Assembly: GCA_036306585.1 (NCBI GenBank)
Contig: JAXJZF010000002.1
Location: 1 to 64,000 of the forward strand
Source of the DNA: Aphodovivens sp036306585
Lineage (GTDB): Bacteria > Actinomycetota > Coriobacteriia > Coriobacteriales > Eggerthellaceae
Length of the DNA: 64,000 nt
Direction of reading: 5' to 3'
Part shown: positions 42,227 to 53,588 of the stretch, in pieces
Layout: each line of letters starts with the position of its first letter
Position numbering within the stretch: the first letter of the stretch is position 1
Notes under the pieces: generated by a model
Database searches by the model: none
Told to the model about the DNA's origin: nothing
The model's input: only the letters and a program-made list of their open reading frames with translations
Made by a program: the position numbers and the translations under genes

Positions 42227-42697
42227 ATGGCTAGCGACAATTTCATCCTCACGCAAGAGGGCAAAACTAAGCTCGAAGAGGAGCTGCACTACCTGGAGAC
42301 CGAGAAGCGCGCCGAGATCGGCGAGCGTATCAAGGTGGCCCGCGAGTTCGGCGATATCTCCGAGAACTCCGAGTACGACGACGCGAAGAACGAGCAGGGC
42401 ATGATGGAGGCTCGCATCGCCGAGATCACCCGCATCCTGTCCGAAGCTACCGTCGTGAACGCCCCGAAGCGATCCAGCAAGGTTAACATCGGCTCCACGG
42501 TGACCGTCGACATGGGCGGCCGCGAGCGCGTGTTCACCATCGTGGGCGGCGCCGAGGCGAACACCGCCCAGGGCAAGATTTCCAACGAGTCGCCGGTGGG
42601 AGCGGCGCTGCTGGGCCACAAGAAGGGCGATAATATCGAGACCACCGGCCCTACCGGCCGCCAGATCAAGATGTCCATCTTGAAGATCGAGCACTAA
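42227..42697 (+). CDS. greA: Transcription elongation factor GreA
   Basis: Binds the RNA polymerase secondary channel and stimulates cleavage of backtracked transcripts. The N-terminal coiled coil (FILTQEGKTKLEEELHYLE) bears the acidic tip in EFGDISENSEYDDAKNEQ. The C-terminal FKBP-like domain includes SPVGAALLGHKKGD. 156 residues from ATG 42227 is normal; an ATG nine nt earlier is possible. Followed by a hairpin and then lysS, an order common in Gram-positives. Confidence 0.97.
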   Translation: MASDNFILTQEGKTKLEEELHYLETEKRAEIGERIKVAREFGDISENSEYDDAKNEQGMMEARIAEITRILSEATVVNAPKRSSKVNIGSTVTVDMGGRERVFTIVGGAEANTAQGKISNESPVGAALLGHKKGDNIETTGPTGRQIKMSILKIEH

Positions 42698-42728
42698 CGA
42701 GTCCCACAGTCTGTCCGACTGCCGGAGC

Positions 42729-42758
42729 AAGGGTTGCTCGTGCAGGGCAACCCTTTTG
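42729..42758 (+). terminator. Hairpin between greA and lysS
   Basis: AAGGGTTGC-TCGTGCAGG-GCAACCCTT then TTGATTATGG, only 20 nt before the lysS start. Confidence 0.6.
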
Positions 42759-42774
42759 ATTATGGAGAGGCTTC

Positions 42775-44295
42775 ATGACCGAGAACATTAACGAAACCGA
42801 GCAAACCGCCGCTAACGACGCCACGCTCAACGATGAGCGTGCGCGCCGTCTTGCCACGCGCGAGGAGTACCTTGCGGCGGGCGTCAACCCCTACCCGGAG
42901 CATTCCGAGGTGACGGATTACGCCGCCGATATCGAGAAGAAGCATGCCGACCTCGAGGCAGGCGCCGACACCGATGACATGGTGAAGGTGGGTGGCCGCA
43001 TCGTCGCCAAGCGCGGCCAGGGCAAGATCTCGTTCGTGGTGCTGCGCGATGCGACGGCCGACATCCAGCTATTCTGCCGCATCAACGATATGAACGAGGC
43101 GGATTGGGAGCTGCTCAAGAAGCTCGATGTGGGCGACATCGTCAACGTCGAGGGCAACGTGGTGCGCACCAAGCGCGGTCAGCTGTCCATCGCTCCCAAG
43201 GCGATCAAGCTGCTGTCCAAGAGCGTGCGCCCGCTGCCTGAGAAGTTTCACGGCCTCTCCGACAAGGAGACGCGCTATCGTCAACGCTATGTCGATCTCA
43301 TCGTCAACGAGGATGTGCGCGAGACGTTCCGCAAGCGCTCCGCCATCCTGTCGGCGTTCCGCCGCTACATGGAAGGCGACGGTTACATGGAGGTGGAAAC
43401 CCCCATCCTCCAGACCATCCAGGGCGGCGCCACGGCCAAGCCCTTCATCACGCACTTCAATGCACTCAACCAGGAGTGCTATCTGCGCATCGCCACCGAG
43501 CTGCATCTGAAGCGCCTTTTGGTGGGCGGTTTCGAACGCGTGTTCGAGATCGGCCGCATCTTCCGCAACGAGGGCATGGACCTTACGCACAACCCCGAGT
43601 TCACCAGCATGGAGGCCTATCGCGCCTACTCCGACCTGGAAGGCATGAAGGCTCTGGCGGAAGGCGTCATCAAGGCGGCCAACGCTGCGGTGAACGATTC
43701 CGAGCAGATCGAGTACCAGGGCAAGACCATCGACCTTTCCGGCACCTGGCCGAGCCGTCCCATGACCGAGATCGTCGCGGGGGTGTTGGGCCGCGAGGTC
43801 ACGCTGGACACCCCTGCGGAGGAATTGGCCGCCGAGGCCAAGGCGCGCGGCATCGAAGTGAAGCCGGAATGGACTTCCGGCAAGCTCATCGCCGAAATCT
43901 ATGACGAGCTGGGCGAGGAGACCATCGTCAACCCCACGTTCGTGTGCGACTATCCCATCGAGGTGAGCCCGCTGGCCAAACGCTACGACGACGAGCCCCG
44001 CTTGACGCATCGTTTCGAGCTGGTCATCGCCGGGCATGAGTACGCCAACGCCTTCAGTGAGCTGAACGACCCGGTCGATCAGGCCGAGCGCTTCGCCCGC
44101 CAGATGGAGGAGAAGGCCGGCGGCGACGAAGAGGCCATGGAATACGACGAGGATTACGTCCGCGCGTTGGAGTACGGCATGCCCCCTGCCGGCGGCATCG
44201 GAATCGGCATCGACCGCGTGGTCATGCTGCTCACCGATTCAGCCAGCATCCGCGATGTGCTGCTGTTCCCGCATATGAGACCCGAATCCAAATAG
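42775..44295 (+). CDS. lysS: Lysyl-tRNA synthetase, class II
   Basis: Charges tRNA-Lys. The N-terminal OB fold (KVGGRIVAKRGQGKISFVVL) binds the anticodon. Class II motif 1 is around YMEVETPILQTIQGGATAKP, motif 2 is FEIGRIFRNEGMDLTHNPEF, and motif 3 is GGIGIGIDRVVMLL. 506 residues is standard. The end of the gene is partly duplicated about 110 nt downstream (see repeat). GGAGAGG-like site upstream of the ATG. Confidence 0.98.
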   Translation: MTENINETEQTAANDATLNDERARRLATREEYLAAGVNPYPEHSEVTDYAADIEKKHADLEAGADTDDMVKVGGRIVAKRGQGKISFVVLRDATADIQLFCRINDMNEADWELLKKLDVGDIVNVEGNVVRTKRGQLSIAPKAIKLLSKSVRPLPEKFHGLSDKETRYRQRYVDLIVNEDVRETFRKRSAILSAFRRYMEGDGYMEVETPILQTIQGGATAKPFITHFNALNQECYLRIATELHLKRLLVGGFERVFEIGRIFRNEGMDLTHNPEFTSMEAYRAYSDLEGMKALAEGVIKAANAAVNDSEQIEYQGKTIDLSGTWPSRPMTEIVAGVLGREVTLDTPAEELAAEAKARGIEVKPEWTSGKLIAEIYDELGEETIVNPTFVCDYPIEVSPLAKRYDDEPRLTHRFELVIAGHEYANAFSELNDPVDQAERFARQMEEKAGGDEEAMEYDEDYVRALEYGMPPAGGIGIGIDRVVMLLTDSASIRDVLLFPHMRPESK

Positions 44296-44413
44296 CAAGC
44301 GATCCCCCGTGCGGGAACAGCAGCACCCCGGCCGCTCGGCCGGGAAGTTTGTTTTCGAGCAGTCCACTGGACTGTTCGATCCCGCGCATGAGACCCGAAT
44401 CCAAGTAAATAGC
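44257..44413. repeat. Duplicated lysS 3' end with a 17-bp inverted repeat
   Basis: GTGCTGCTGTTCCCGCA (44257-44273, within lysS) is perfectly inverted at 44310-44326. The lysS end coding MRPESK-stop recurs at 44388-44408, again reading MRPESK-stop. Between lie two more hairpins (CCCGGCCG/CGGCCGGG near 44327-44343 and CAGTCCA/TGGACTG near 44360-44375). It looks like a small palindromic insertion or local rearrangement. Confidence 0.7.
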
Positions 44414-44429
44414 TCTGGGGAGCGCCGGT

Positions 44430-44459
44430 GAGGGAGCCGTCCTGCGGGGCGGCTCCCTC
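44430..44459 (+). terminator. Terminator of lysS
   Basis: GAGGGAGCCG-TCCTGCGGGG-CGGCTCCCTC stem-loop followed by TGTATG. Confidence 0.65.
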
Positions 44460-44510
44460 TGTATGTATGGCGCCGCTGTCGAGACCCTATTATTACGTGC
44501 CGATGACGTT

Positions 44511-44537
44511 TTGGCACTCGCTTGACAAGAGTGCTAG
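44511..44537. promoter_or_regulatory. CIRCE operator (HrcA binding site) of clpC
   Basis: TTGGCACTC-N9-GAGTGCTAG, differing from the CIRCE consensus TTAGCACTC-N9-GAGTGCTAA at two positions, one in each arm. It overlaps a -35 TTGGCA (44511-44516) and -10 TAGAGT (44535-44540), so bound HrcA would block the promoter. Confidence 0.85.
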
Positions 44538-44634
44538 AGTGTTCCGTGAAAGAAACGCGATGTAACTTGCAGCGCTCGGGAAGAGCGCAGGCAGAGGGCA
44601 ATCGCCCCGCAAGCTCCGATGAAACGAGGCTTTC

Positions 44635-47205
<2,571 letters not shown>

Positions 47206-47240
47206 GCCCGAACGCGCCGTTTGAAGCGAGGCTTCATGCG

Positions 47241-47273
47241 AAAGCCGTCCGCCATGAGGCGGGCGGCTTTTCC
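47241..47273 (+). terminator. Terminator of clpC
   Basis: AAAGCCGTCCGCC-ATGA-GGCGGGCGGCTTT with one G-T pair, followed by TTCC. Confidence 0.8.
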
Positions 47274-47349
47274 TATGCAGGGTGGCATGCGTTCCATCTG
47301 CGGTTATAATGGTGGGAATATACGACCGTGCGAGGGGGAGGCTATTCCA

Positions 47350-48195
47350 ATGACGCAAACCATCGATCCTATCTACACGCCCTTCGCGCTCAATGGGCTC
47401 TCCCTAGATTTCGACGATTTCGACATGGACGCGCTTGCACAGGAGCACAGCCTGCAGGGCAAGGTCGGCAAGAACCCCAAAACCGCAGCCATCATCTTGG
47501 CAGGCGGCACCGGCGAGCGGTTCGGCAAAGAAGGCGGAAAGCAGCTGGTGGAGATCGCCCATAAGCCCATTCTCACCTGGTCTGCCGAGGCGTTCGATGC
47601 CGTCGAGGACATCGGGCTCATCGTCATCGTGTGCCCTGAGGAACGCCATGACGAATACCTGAAAACCGCTATCGATCCGTTCCCGTTCGTGACTCCCGTG
47701 GTGATGGCCCCCTCAGGTCCCACGCGCCAGGAATCGGCATTTTCGGGACTGGAATACGTTCCGGACGACTTCGAGTACGTGGTGACGCATGACGGTGCCC
47801 GTCCGCTGGTATCCTCCGAGCTCATCGCGCATGCCATCAACACGCTGAAGGGAAATTTCGATGCCGACGGCGCCGTGGTGGCGCATCCTGCCATCGACAC
47901 GCTGAAGGTCGTCGAGGACGGCGTCATCGTGGGCACCCCCGATCGCCGCGTGTTCTGGAACGCGCAGACCCCGCAAGTCTTCCGTGCGGGGATCTACCGT
48001 CGCGCCCATGCCTCGGCGCTCTCCGACGGCTTCGTGGGCACGGATGACTCCTCGCTCATCGAGCGGCTGGGCGGACGCGTGCTGGTGGTCGAGGGCAAGC
48101 GCGACAACATCAAGCTGACGGTGCCCGAGGACTACCTGATGATGGTGGCGGCCGTAGGCGCCCACCTGCGCGAGAAGGAGGGACGCGACCTGTGA
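47350..48195 (+). CDS. ispD: 2-C-methyl-D-erythritol 4-phosphate cytidylyltransferase
   Basis: MEP-pathway enzyme making CDP-methylerythritol for isoprenoids. The nucleotide loop AAIILAGGTGERFGKEGGKQ begins at residue 48; THDGARPLVSSELI and AQTPQVFRAG are the other conserved blocks. An N-terminal extension of about 45 residues (MTQTIDPIYTPFALNGLSLD...) precedes the enzyme fold; it is absent from typical 230-residue IspD and has no known domain. GGGGGAGG before ATG 47350. Overlaps ispF by four bases (GTGA). Confidence 0.94.
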   Translation: MTQTIDPIYTPFALNGLSLDFDDFDMDALAQEHSLQGKVGKNPKTAAIILAGGTGERFGKEGGKQLVEIAHKPILTWSAEAFDAVEDIGLIVIVCPEERHDEYLKTAIDPFPFVTPVVMAPSGPTRQESAFSGLEYVPDDFEYVVTHDGARPLVSSELIAHAINTLKGNFDADGAVVAHPAIDTLKVVEDGVIVGTPDRRVFWNAQTPQVFRAGIYRRAHASALSDGFVGTDDSSLIERLGGRVLVVEGKRDNIKLTVPEDYLMMVAAVGAHLREKEGRDL

Positions 48196-48683
48196 GTTCG
48201 TTTTCCGGGCTGCGTATCGGGCAAGGTTACGATGTCCATGCGCTGGTGGAGGGCCGCAAGCTCATTTTGGGCGGTGTGCGGATTCCTCATAAGCTGGGGC
48301 TTTTGGGCCATTCGGATGCCGACGTGCTTGCGCACGCCATCGCCGATGCGCTTTTGGGTGGCATCCGCGGGGGCGACATCGGCAAGCTGTTTCCCGACAC
48401 CGACCCCGCCTATGCGGGCGCCGATTCGTTGAAGCTTTTGGCGGCGGTCGCTCAGAAAGTGCGCGACGAGGGTTACGAGATCCTCGATGTGGACTCGGTC
48501 ATCGCCGCCCAAGCGCCAAAGCTTTCCCCGTATCGCGACCGGATGCGCGAGAACCTGGCGCGCGCCATGGGCATTTCCGTTGAGAACGTTGGCGTGAAGG
48601 CCACGACTACCGAGCATTTGGGCTTCGAGGGCCGCGAGGAGGGCATCTCCGCTACGGCGGTGGCTTTGCTACATCGATGTTGA
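48192..48683 (+). CDS. ispF: 2-C-methyl-D-erythritol 2,4-cyclodiphosphate synthase
   Basis: Trimeric zinc enzyme, next-but-one MEP-pathway step after IspD. Zinc ligands Asp14 and His16 in GYDVHAL, and the His in LGHSDADVLAHAI, are visible, as is the GGIRGGDIGKLFPDTD segment. 163 residues is standard. The GTG start overlaps the ispD stop, so the pair is translationally coupled. Confidence 0.96.
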   Translation: MSSFSGLRIGQGYDVHALVEGRKLILGGVRIPHKLGLLGHSDADVLAHAIADALLGGIRGGDIGKLFPDTDPAYAGADSLKLLAAVAQKVRDEGYEILDVDSVIAAQAPKLSPYRDRMRENLARAMGISVENVGVKATTTEHLGFEGREEGISATAVALLHRC

Positions 48684-48690
48684 TTCGGAC

Positions 48691-48717
48691 GGGCCGGCTT
48701 GCACCGGCCCCTTTTTT
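48691..48717 (+). terminator. Terminator of ispD-ispF
   Basis: GGGCCGG-CTTGCA-CCGGCCC followed by CTTTTTT. Confidence 0.88.
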
Positions 48718-48761
48718 CGCTATCATCTGACAGTTCCACCCCGTAAGAATCGAGGATTCCC

Positions 48762-50237
48762 ATGATCCGCCTGTACGACAGCAGCTTGCGTAAGAAAGTC
48801 GATTTCAAGCCCATCGAAGAGGGCAAGGTCCGCATGTACGTGTGCGGCCCCACCGTGTACGACAACATCCATATCGGCAATGCCCGCACTTTCATCAGCT
48901 TCGACGTCATCCGGCGTTGGCTTACGGCGTCGGGCTTTGAAGTGACGTTCGTGCAGAACCTCACCGACGTGGACGACAAGATCATCAACCGCGCCAACGA
49001 GCAGGGCAGAAGCGCCGAAGAGGTGGCCGAGGAGTTCTCGGAGCGCTTCATCGACGTAATGCATGATGCCGACGTACTCGACCCCGACATCCGACCGCGC
49101 GCCACCAAGGAGGTCGGCTCGATGATCGGCATGATCAAAAGCCTCATCGAGCAGGGTCATGCCTATGCCGCCGATAACGGCGACGTGTACTTCTCGGTGC
49201 GCAGCCATCCCTGCTACGGAGAGGTTTCCGGGCGCAACGTGGACGATCTGATGGTGGGGGCTCGCATCGAGGAGAACGAGGACAAGCGCGATCCGCTCGA
49301 CTTCGCGCTGTGGAAAGCCGCCAAGCCTGGCGAGCCTAGCTGGAACAGCCCGTGGGGGCAGGGACGCCCCGGTTGGCACACCGAGTGCGCCGCGATGGTG
49401 CACCGCTACCTGGGCTGCCCCATCGACATCCACGGCGGCGGGTCCGACCTAGCCTTCCCTCATCACGAGAACGAGAGCGCACAGGCTTCTTGCTGCTGGC
49501 ACCAGGGCTTCGCCAATGCTTGGATGCATACCGGCATGCTGCTGGTGGACGGCGAGAAGATGTCCAAGTCGCTGGGTAACTTCTTCACATTGGAAGAGGT
49601 GCTCGAGAAGCATTCATCGGCGGCGTTGCGCCTGCTGATGCTGCAGACCCATTATCGCAGCCCGCTGGACTTCTCGTTCGATCGCCTGGAGGGCGCCGAG
49701 AACTCGCTAGAGCGCATCGCCACGTGCGTGGAGAATCTGCGTTGGGCGGCGAGCCATGTCGGGGAAGGCGTTCGGCCCGACGCTGCACGCGCCCAACAGC
49801 TGCGCGATGCGGCGAAGGCGGCTTCCAAGGCGTTCGCGGAGGCGATGGATGACGACTTCAACACCGCCGGTGCGGTTGCCGCTTGTTTCCAGCTGGTGAC
49901 TGAGGCGAACACCTATCTCGACGAGGCGGCGGGCGCTTCCGACCCTGGGGCTTGCGTCGCCTGCGCGACGGGCATCGTCGAGGCTTTCGAAACCTTGGGG
50001 GTGAAGCTTCCCATCAAACAGGCCGATCTTCCGACGGAGTTGGTGGCGGTCGCCGCTGATCTGGTGGGCTTCACGGGCGAGAGCGTCGATGATGCGGCAG
50101 AAGCTGTTTTGGCTGCCCGCGCCGAAGCCCGCGCCGCAAAGGATTGGCCGCGTGCCGACGCCATCCGCGATGCCGTGCAGGAACTCGGCCTGGTCATCGA
50201 GGATACGACCGCCGGTTCACGCCTGAAGCGTGCATAG
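48762..50237 (+). CDS. cysS: Cysteinyl-tRNA synthetase
   Basis: Class I synthetase, 491 residues. Zinc and substrate site starts with Cys28 in YVCGPTVYD; the HIGH-equivalent is HIGN (37-40); WHTECAAM supplies another zinc ligand, HHENESAQA another, and KMSKSLGNF is the KMSKS loop. C-terminal DALR-like helical domain follows. Monocistronic-looking start after the ispF terminator; the next gene starts 26 nt after its stop. Confidence 0.97.
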   Translation: MIRLYDSSLRKKVDFKPIEEGKVRMYVCGPTVYDNIHIGNARTFISFDVIRRWLTASGFEVTFVQNLTDVDDKIINRANEQGRSAEEVAEEFSERFIDVMHDADVLDPDIRPRATKEVGSMIGMIKSLIEQGHAYAADNGDVYFSVRSHPCYGEVSGRNVDDLMVGARIEENEDKRDPLDFALWKAAKPGEPSWNSPWGQGRPGWHTECAAMVHRYLGCPIDIHGGGSDLAFPHHENESAQASCCWHQGFANAWMHTGMLLVDGEKMSKSLGNFFTLEEVLEKHSSAALRLLMLQTHYRSPLDFSFDRLEGAENSLERIATCVENLRWAASHVGEGVRPDAARAQQLRDAAKAASKAFAEAMDDDFNTAGAVAACFQLVTEANTYLDEAAGASDPGACVACATGIVEAFETLGVKLPIKQADLPTELVAVAADLVGFTGESVDDAAEAVLAARAEARAAKDWPRADAIRDAVQELGLVIEDTTAGSRLKRA

Positions 50238-50263
50238 GCGCGGCATCCGCAGGCACGCCCATC

Positions 50264-51520
50264 ATGAACAGCCATCCCAAGATCCCCATGGAGCTGCTTG
50301 CCCCCGCGGGCGGCAGCTCCCAACTCGATGCCGCCCTGCGCTTCGGCGCCGATGCTGTGTATCTGGCATGCGATCGGTTCGGTATGCGCCAGCGCGCAGA
50401 GAACTTCCCCCTGGCTGATATCCCCCAGGCGGTGCGGACCGCCCATGAGGCTGGGGCGTCGGTGCATGTGACGCTGAACACATTGATGGATGCCGACGAC
50501 ATTGCAGCCCTTCCTGCCTATCTCGAGGTGCTTGCCGATGCAGGTGCGGATGCTTTTATCGTGAGCGACCTGGGCGCGTTCACGTTGGCCCAGCAGCATG
50601 CTCCCGCCGTGGCGCTGCATGTGAGCACCCAGGCGAGCGTTGCCAACGCCGCCGCTGCACGCCGCTGGTACGACATGGGCGCCAAGCGCGTGGTGTGCGC
50701 GCGGGAGATGAGCATCGAGGACATCGCGCGCCTGCGCGCCGATACGCCCCGCGATTTGGAGATCGAGGCGTTCGCCCATGGCGCCATGTGCGTCGCGGTT
50801 TCCGGCCGCTGCCTGCTTTCCGCGGCGATGACGGGTCGCTCGGGCAACAAGGGGCATTGCTCGCAATCGTGCCGGTGGAGCTACGCGCTGGTGGAGGAGA
50901 AGCGTCCGGGGGAGTATTTCCCCATCGAGGAGGATGTGCGTGGATCGTTCATCCTCAACGCGCAGGATCTATGCATGATCGAGCATCTGGGCGACCTTGC
51001 GCGTGCGGGGGTTTGCTCCATCAAGCTGGAGGGACGCAACAAGAAGGCGTTCTATGTGGCGACGGTGGTGCATGCCTACCGTGCGGTGCTCGACGGAGCC
51101 GATCCTCTTGAGGCCTACGGTGACCTGCTGGCAATATCGCATCGGCCCTACGGCACCGGCTTCTATTACGGCAGCCCCAACCAGACGCCCGAACGCGACG
51201 GCTACGTGAAAGAATGCCTGCATGTGGCAACCGTGGTGGCGTGCGGGCCTGCACCCGACGGCGAAGGGTGGGTGTCCGAGGCGTTCTGCCTGAACCGCTT
51301 CGCGGAAGGCGATGAGCTGGAGGTGCTTTCGCCGCATCGGCCCATCGGCAAGGTCGCGGTGCGGGGCCTGGCGTGGATGCGCGAACCCGAAGTGGAGGGC
51401 GTGCCCGTGCAGCCGGAGCCGGTCGAGGTGGCTAACCGCTCGATGGCCCACTACCGTTTCAGGACCGATGAGCCCTTGCGTGAAGGCGATTTCCTGCGCA
51501 TGCGCCTCGCTACCGTATAA
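50264..51520 (+). CDS. Peptidase U32 family protein
   Basis: U32 (collagenase-like) family, 418 residues. The family signature is seen around residues 168-210: EIEAFAHGAMCVAVSGRC, then MTGRSGNKGHCSQSCRWSY, whose cysteines are thought to hold an Fe-S cluster. The N-terminal MELLAPAGGSSQLDAALRFG is equally typical. Several bacterial members act in tRNA uridine hydroxylation (TrhP) rather than as proteases, so the protease name should be treated with care. The ribosome binding site is poor for the ATG at 50264; ATG 50288 is an alternative. Confidence 0.88.
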   Translation: MNSHPKIPMELLAPAGGSSQLDAALRFGADAVYLACDRFGMRQRAENFPLADIPQAVRTAHEAGASVHVTLNTLMDADDIAALPAYLEVLADAGADAFIVSDLGAFTLAQQHAPAVALHVSTQASVANAAAARRWYDMGAKRVVCAREMSIEDIARLRADTPRDLEIEAFAHGAMCVAVSGRCLLSAAMTGRSGNKGHCSQSCRWSYALVEEKRPGEYFPIEEDVRGSFILNAQDLCMIEHLGDLARAGVCSIKLEGRNKKAFYVATVVHAYRAVLDGADPLEAYGDLLAISHRPYGTGFYYGSPNQTPERDGYVKECLHVATVVACGPAPDGEGWVSEAFCLNRFAEGDELEVLSPHRPIGKVAVRGLAWMREPEVEGVPVQPEPVEVANRSMAHYRFRTDEPLREGDFLRMRLATV

Positions 51521-51582
51521 TGCGAGAAAAGCGCCGGATGCGCCGGCGCGTTTCCTGGTGCTCATTCGCTGAAGGGGGAACC

Positions 51583-53088
51583 ATGCCCGACTTCGTTTCC
51601 GCCGTACCCGGCTATTCCGCATGGGATGCGCTGCGCGATCCCGCAAACTCGCCGCTGCCCGACCCGCTGGGAGGGCTCGTCGTCAAGGACGAGCATTTGG
51701 AGCGGGTGCTGCGTGGCATCGACTTCCTGGTGCAGGACGGCGCCATCGGTACCCAGCTGCAGGCGCATGGGTTCGCCCAGGGCGGGCAGAACCCCGATTT
51801 GGAATGCCTGGCCCATCCCGGTGCCGTGACGCAGGTGCATCGAGAGTACGTGGAAGCCGGTTCGGAGATGGTCACCACCAACTCGTTCAGCGCCAACGAG
51901 CTGAAACTGGCAGGCGCCGCTTCGGTCGAGGAGGTGTGCGGCACGGCGGTCGACTGCGCGAAGGCGTCGGGCGCGCGCTATGTGACGGGCAGCATTGGGC
52001 CGCTGGGCAAGATGCTCCAGCCGTTCGGGGAGGTCCCGGTCGACGAAGCATACCGGATGTTCTTCCAGCAGGCGAAGGCTTTGGCCGAGGCAGGTGCGGA
52101 CGCCCTTTCCATTGAGACGATGGCCGATCTGCGCGAGGCTAAAATCGCGCTCCTCGCTGCGCGTGACGCGTGCAAGCTGCCCATTTTCGCTTCCATGACC
52201 TACATGAATACCGGACGCACGTTGTTCGGTACGCCGCCGGCCGCGGTTGCCGCCACGCTGTCGTCTTTGGGCGCGAACGTGGTGGCGGTGAACTGCTCGT
52301 TGGGGCCGAAGGAGATCAAGCCCATCGCCCGCGAGCTCGTGGTCGCTTCTCGCTGCCCGGTGGCGGTACGGCCCAACGCCGGCATGCCGCGTTTGGAAAA
52401 CGGCGCGACGGTCTACGATGTGACGCCGGAGGAGTTTGCGGAGGCGATGGGCGAGATGCTCGACTTCGGCGTGAACGTGATGGGCGGCTGCTGCGGCACG
52501 AACCCCGACTTCATCAAGCGGCTCGCGCACGTCGTGGCGAAACAGGGCGAGCCCGCCGTTCGACCCTATTTGTCGGGGCTGCGGGTGTGCAGCTCGCAGG
52601 AGCAGGTGCTCGTGCAGCTGGACGAAGGCGATTCCCTCGATATGGTCTCGGTTGTGGAACAGGCCGACGAGAATGTGCTCGACGATATCCGCGAAGGCGA
52701 TGCGGATGCTGTGGTGGACGAGATCGACGACGCGCGCGACGATGCCGATGTCGTCGAGATCTGCTTGGCGGATGCAGGCCTTGAAGGGGAGGGGGAGCGC
52801 GTGCTTCTCCGCGAGGTCGTCGATGCGTTGGAGGAGACCTCTCCGGTGCCGCTGTGCCTGCGCTGCGACGATGCCCAGGCGCTGGACGGAGCACTGCGGG
52901 ACCTTGCTGGCAAACCGCTGGTAGGGCCGGTTTCGGGCGATATGGACACGTTGGGGCGCATTGCTTCTGTGGCGAAACGCCACGGCTGCGGCCTTGCTAT
53001 TCCCGCGGGCGCCGAGGATGCGGAGGCGGCTCGTTCCCTTGCCGTTTCCCTTGGGATCCCGGGCGAGGATATGGTTTTCGGCGCATAA
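51583..53088 (+). CDS. Homocysteine S-methyltransferase domain protein with truncated pterin-binding-like half
   Basis: Protein of 501 residues. Residues about 35-320 form a homocysteine S-methyltransferase barrel with DGAIGTQLQ, TTNSFSANELKL and zinc ligands in VNCSLGP and MGGCCGTN. The C-terminal 180 residues resemble a degenerate dihydropteroate-synthase-like barrel (PVPLCLRCDDAQALDGALR, KPLVGPVSGDMDTL), as in MetH or corrinoid methyltransferases, preceded by an acidic stretch. There is no cobalamin-binding domain, so it is not a complete methionine synthase. AAGGGGG precedes ATG 51583. It may work with a separate corrinoid protein (inference). Confidence 0.82.
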   Translation: MPDFVSAVPGYSAWDALRDPANSPLPDPLGGLVVKDEHLERVLRGIDFLVQDGAIGTQLQAHGFAQGGQNPDLECLAHPGAVTQVHREYVEAGSEMVTTNSFSANELKLAGAASVEEVCGTAVDCAKASGARYVTGSIGPLGKMLQPFGEVPVDEAYRMFFQQAKALAEAGADALSIETMADLREAKIALLAARDACKLPIFASMTYMNTGRTLFGTPPAAVAATLSSLGANVVAVNCSLGPKEIKPIARELVVASRCPVAVRPNAGMPRLENGATVYDVTPEEFAEAMGEMLDFGVNVMGGCCGTNPDFIKRLAHVVAKQGEPAVRPYLSGLRVCSSQEQVLVQLDEGDSLDMVSVVEQADENVLDDIREGDADAVVDEIDDARDDADVVEICLADAGLEGEGERVLLREVVDALEETSPVPLCLRCDDAQALDGALRDLAGKPLVGPVSGDMDTLGRIASVAKRHGCGLAIPAGAEDAEAARSLAVSLGIPGEDMVFGA

Positions 53089-53261
53089 CCCCCATCTGCG
53101 CCAAAGGCGTTGCGTTGCTGCGGAACCGACCTCGTCTCGGCCGTTGTCTCCCCGCTCGGGCATCGCAAAAAATGCCGCTTGAAGCTATGTTGTAACCTCC
53201 AAGCAGAGGCGCTTATTGTAAGATGTTTGCAACGTAATTCCCAAGGGGAAAGGGGTTCACG

Positions 53262-53564
53262 ATGGGAGTCAAAGCACCGGAGGCGCTCGACGTCACCTTC
53301 GACGAACTAACGCCGTACCTGCATGCCAACCACGCGGTGTACATGGAGGTCGGCGGTGAGACGTACTACCTCACCGATGTGAACGATCGCTATTGGCGCG
53401 TTCAGGACACCACGAAGCTCAACGACAAAGGCCACTATGTCGACATGAGCGAGCTTGTTCCCACCATCAGCGAGTTTCTGGAGCTTCCATTCCTCGATGG
53501 CAAATCCGTTAAGGATCTTTTCGATGAGGCGATCTTCTACGCATCCGAGAAAAAGGCGGAATAG
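53262..53564 (+). CDS. Conserved-looking hypothetical protein, 100 aa
   Basis: Soluble acidic protein with AAGGGGAAAGGGG ahead of the ATG and a perfect terminator 25 nt after its stop, so very probably real. It has alternating strands (AVYMEVGGETYYLTDVND, RYWRVQDTTKLNDKGHYVDM) followed by a helical, acidic second half (DGKSVKDLFDEAIFYASEKK). No cysteine, membrane segment or known motif. I do not recognise the family. Confidence 0.75.
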   Translation: MGVKAPEALDVTFDELTPYLHANHAVYMEVGGETYYLTDVNDRYWRVQDTTKLNDKGHYVDMSELVPTISEFLELPFLDGKSVKDLFDEAIFYASEKKAE

Positions 53565-53588
53565 CCCCGCTCAAACAATTAGGCAATG

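Noticed and set aside
51583..53088. Annotation as cobalamin-dependent methionine synthase (metH)
   Set aside because: No cobalamin-binding or reactivation domain and a shortened second barrel.
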